A stretch of DNA of 8,492 nucleotides from assembly GCA_002317115.1 (NCBI GenBank), contig DCIP01000090.1, forward strand, positions 1 through 8,492, in the 5' to 3' direction. This document shows positions 6,524 through 8,492 of this stretch, piece after piece. Source of the stretch: Candidatus Scybalocola fimicaballi. Its GTDB lineage: Bacteria > Bacteroidota > Bacteroidia > Bacteroidales > Paludibacteraceae. How positions within the stretch are numbered: position 1 is the first letter of the stretch; every line of letters starts with the position of its first letter. A model generated the notes under the pieces. That model had not been told where the DNA came from. It saw only the letters and a list, made by a program, of their open reading frames with translations, and did no database searches. Position numbers and translations under genes: made by a program.

Positions 6524-7984
6524 ATGGGAAAATTAAAAAACTTGACACTCCTCCACTCCAATGATATGCACGGAGATTTTTTAGCTGAGGAAATAGATGA
6601 GCAGTTGATCGGAGGAGTATCAATGTTGTCGGGATATATAAGTAAGATTCGCTCACAAAAGAAAAATACTCTGTATTGTGTGGCTGGCGACATGTTTCGT
6701 GGAAGTGTTATTGATTCTGAATTTAAGGGAATATCCACTATAGAAATTATGAATTTGCTCTCTCCCGACGTCGTGACGTTAGGAAATCATGAGACGGATT
6801 ACGGTATCGGGCATCTTCTTTTTATTGAGAAATGTGCGAAATTCCCAATTATTAATGCTAATTTCTATATTCGTCATAACCGACGTCGTCTTTTCAAACC
6901 ATGTATAGTGAAGAAAATTGGTGGAATGAAGATTCTTTTCATCGGTATTCTTACAGAACAGGTGCTTAATGAGACTAAGAAGGATAATACTATCGGCACT
7001 ATGGTTGATATTGCAGACGCGGTAAAGGAGGTTGAACGTATCTGCAACAGTTATCGCTCGGAGGATATTGATCTGACTGTGTTGTTGACTCATATCGGTT
7101 TTGAGGAGGATAAGAAACTTGCATCACAACTGTCGCCTTCATTGGGAGTGGATGTGATTATCGGTGGCCATTCCCATACTCTTCTCGACGAGCCTGTGGT
7201 GGTGAATGATATTATCATTGCTCAGGCTGGAGTCGGAACAAATCAGATTGGTCAGTTTGATTTCGTGATTGACACTGATCTCAACCGTGTGGCTTCATAC
7301 GAGTGGAAATGTGTCAATATCAATCAGGATAATTGTCCTGTAGACGACGGAATGGAAAGACTTTTGAATGGTTACAAAGAGGTGACTGACGCCAAATTCA
7401 ACCGTATCATCACTCGTTTGAAAAAGGAGTTGACTCATCCGTCTCGTACTGAGGAGACTTCATTAGGAAATCTTTGCAGTGATATCTTGAAAGAGAGTTT
7501 GGGCATCGACATAATGCTTAAAGGATCAGGTGGTATACGATCAAAGAGCTTGGGACCAACTGTCACTTACGGTGATTTAACCGCATGTTTCCCATTCGAC
7601 GACGCTATATATCAGTTTATTGCAACAGGTGCTCAACTTCGTAAGATGTTTCTTTATATCTTACGTGACGAGCAATGGATTGAGCATTGTGAATTTTACC
7701 AAGTTTCTAAAGGAGTTGAAATTGAATATATTAAGAATGAAAAACGATTGACTAAATTCAATTTCATGGGCAAACCTATTACTGACGACCAAACATTCAC
7801 CGTCGGTATTGAACAATACCATTTCATCAATTTGGAAAATTTTACATCTGTCTCTACTGATGAAGTTGAGCAGAATGGTAAAGCAAGGGTTATTTCCACG
7901 TCGGGCAATCAAATTTATGAGGAATATCTCTCAGAGCATCAACTTTTAGACGCTGATGTGGAAGGAAGAATTAATGTTTTGTAG
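6524..7984 (+). CDS. 5'-nucleotidase/UshA-family metallophosphatase, no signal peptide
   Basis: Two-metal phosphoesterase predicted to remove phosphate from nucleotides or related phosphoesters. 486 residues in the two-domain family layout. The N-terminal calcineurin-like domain (about 5-255) has metal-site motifs HSNDMHG (11-17, D14 and H16), GDMF (55-58), GNHE (87-90), LTHIG (189-193, H190) and GGHSH (214-218). The C-terminal substrate domain (about 290-486) has GNLCSD (315-320), GSGGIRS (334-340, usually NGGGIR) and TYGDLTACFPFDD (348-360). An in-frame TAG stands directly before the ATG, so the start is fixed and no signal peptide or lipobox can be added. Together with the N-terminus MGKLKNLTLLHSND, this predicts a cytoplasmic protein, unlike periplasmic UshA. 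No clear Shine-Dalgarno. Its promoter is at 6467-6497, and the next gene follows after 22 bp. The exact substrate cannot be read from sequence. Confidence 0.9.
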   Translation: MGKLKNLTLLHSNDMHGDFLAEEIDEQLIGGVSMLSGYISKIRSQKKNTLYCVAGDMFRGSVIDSEFKGISTIEIMNLLSPDVVTLGNHETDYGIGHLLFIEKCAKFPIINANFYIRHNRRRLFKPCIVKKIGGMKILFIGILTEQVLNETKKDNTIGTMVDIADAVKEVERICNSYRSEDIDLTVLLTHIGFEEDKKLASQLSPSLGVDVIIGGHSHTLLDEPVVVNDIIIAQAGVGTNQIGQFDFVIDTDLNRVASYEWKCVNINQDNCPVDDGMERLLNGYKEVTDAKFNRIITRLKKELTHPSRTEETSLGNLCSDILKESLGIDIMLKGSGGIRSKSLGPTVTYGDLTACFPFDDAIYQFIATGAQLRKMFLYILRDEQWIEHCEFYQVSKGVEIEYIKNEKRLTKFNFMGKPITDDQTFTVGIEQYHFINLENFTSVSTDEVEQNGKARVISTSGNQIYEEYLSEHQLLDADVEGRINVL

Positions 7985-8006
7985 AGAGTGTTAGGATGAT
8001 CTTACG

Positions 8007-8492
8007 ATGAAAGGATTATTACTGGGATTTATTATATTAAACATTCTTGTCGGTCTTTTTGTGTGTTTAGCAAAAAGAATAAAGATTCCGATGGTGACTG
8101 TTCGACCAGAAGTTTGGTCCACCCTACTATTTTGCTTGGTAGGTCAGGAATTTTTCCATCTTCACACTCATCCTTGGTGGGACGGACCAATCAGCATTAT
8201 ATTCTGTAGTGCGCTATATGCCACACTTTTATGGGTGATACTTGGATTGTTGGAGCTGGTTCGACGCAAGTATGCTATACTATCGAATACAATCGTAGTT
8301 TTGCTTCATATACTGATCATCGGATTCTGTTTCAGCAATATATTTTTGGTGTTAACATTCCGTCGACATTGGGATGCTTTCACTCTTAATTTTGTGAAGG
8401 AGACCAGTATGCAGGAAGCTACAGAGTTTCTATCTTCATTCTTGTTTACTCTTCCCACTCTATTTTTGTTGTTGGCTACAATTGCCGTAATT
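8007..8492 (+). CDS. Polytopic membrane protein, 3'-truncated; possibly the N-terminal anchor of a sulfatase/EptA-like transferase
   Basis: From ATG 8007-8009 the frame stays open for 162 codons to the window edge. MKGLLLGFIILNILVGLFVCL (residues 1-21) is a first membrane helix; further hydrophobic stretches lie at about 37-50, 62-83, 92-118 and 142-162, giving roughly five helices. Between the last two is FRRHWDAFTLNFVKETSMQE (118-137), a W-x-x-F … ET pattern that recalls the periplasmic loop in the membrane part of phosphoethanolamine-transferase/LTA-synthase-like sulfatase-fold proteins of Bacteroidetes. The catalytic domain of such a protein would lie beyond the window, so the function is a guess. 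AGGA (7993-7996) sits 10 nt before the ATG and may be a weak Shine-Dalgarno. The 22-bp gap after the nucleotidase stop suggests one transcript. Confidence 0.7.
   Translation, partial: MKGLLLGFIILNILVGLFVCLAKRIKIPMVTVRPEVWSTLLFCLVGQEFFHLHTHPWWDGPISIIFCSALYATLLWVILGLLELVRRKYAILSNTIVVLLHILIIGFCFSNIFLVLTFRRHWDAFTLNFVKETSMQEATEFLSSFLFTLPTLFLLLATIAVI

Noticed and set aside
6445..6738. A 97-codon minus-strand frame across the nucleotidase start
   Set aside because: It overlaps the nucleotidase promoter and the conserved first metal-site motifs. No supporting signals.

Overview
The window looks like a chromosomal segment from a Bacteroidales bacterium (Bacteroides/Prevotella-like; genus not resolved). 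Three things support this. Two upstream regions match the Bacteroidetes promoter pattern TTTG-N19/20-TAnnTTTG. Most starts lack a Shine-Dalgarno and have A/T-rich leaders. The proteins also read like Bacteroidetes family members. The core genes are housekeeping; the least ordinary part is a decayed transposase-like gene between two of them.

Layout, left to right. (1) 1-738 (+): C-terminal part of an MltD-type lytic transglycosylase with a LysM domain, cut by the window edge and ended by a clear hairpin terminator (764-792). (2) 796-1771 (-): two reading frames that look like the start and end of one REP-associated tyrosine transposase (RAYT/Y1, HUH-type) gene. The catalytic middle is missing and the frame is broken near 1535-1560. 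Its C-terminal half carries an extra Rossmann-like, DprA/LOG-like domain. (3) 1832-6191 (-): a tight two-gene operon, metF then metH, read leftwards from a well-formed promoter at 6231-6262. A 12-bp perfect palindrome covers the -33 element. (4) 6192-6523: a divergent, AT-rich intergenic region with a promoter on each side. (5) 6524-7984 (+): a 5'-nucleotidase/UshA-family metallophosphatase without a signal peptide. It is followed after 22 bp by (6) the N-terminal half of a polytopic membrane protein (8007 to the window end), possibly the membrane anchor of a sulfatase/EptA-like transferase.

How they work together: MetF reduces 5,10-methylene-THF to 5-methyl-THF, and cobalamin-dependent MetH passes that methyl group to homocysteine to make methionine, so the operon encodes two consecutive steps. 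The predicted metF leader is only about 30-35 nt, too short for a SAM or cobalamin riboswitch, so any control is more likely by a protein repressor, perhaps at the palindrome. The nucleotidase and the membrane protein are probably co-transcribed. I see no CRISPR array, tRNA, rRNA or intact mobile element.
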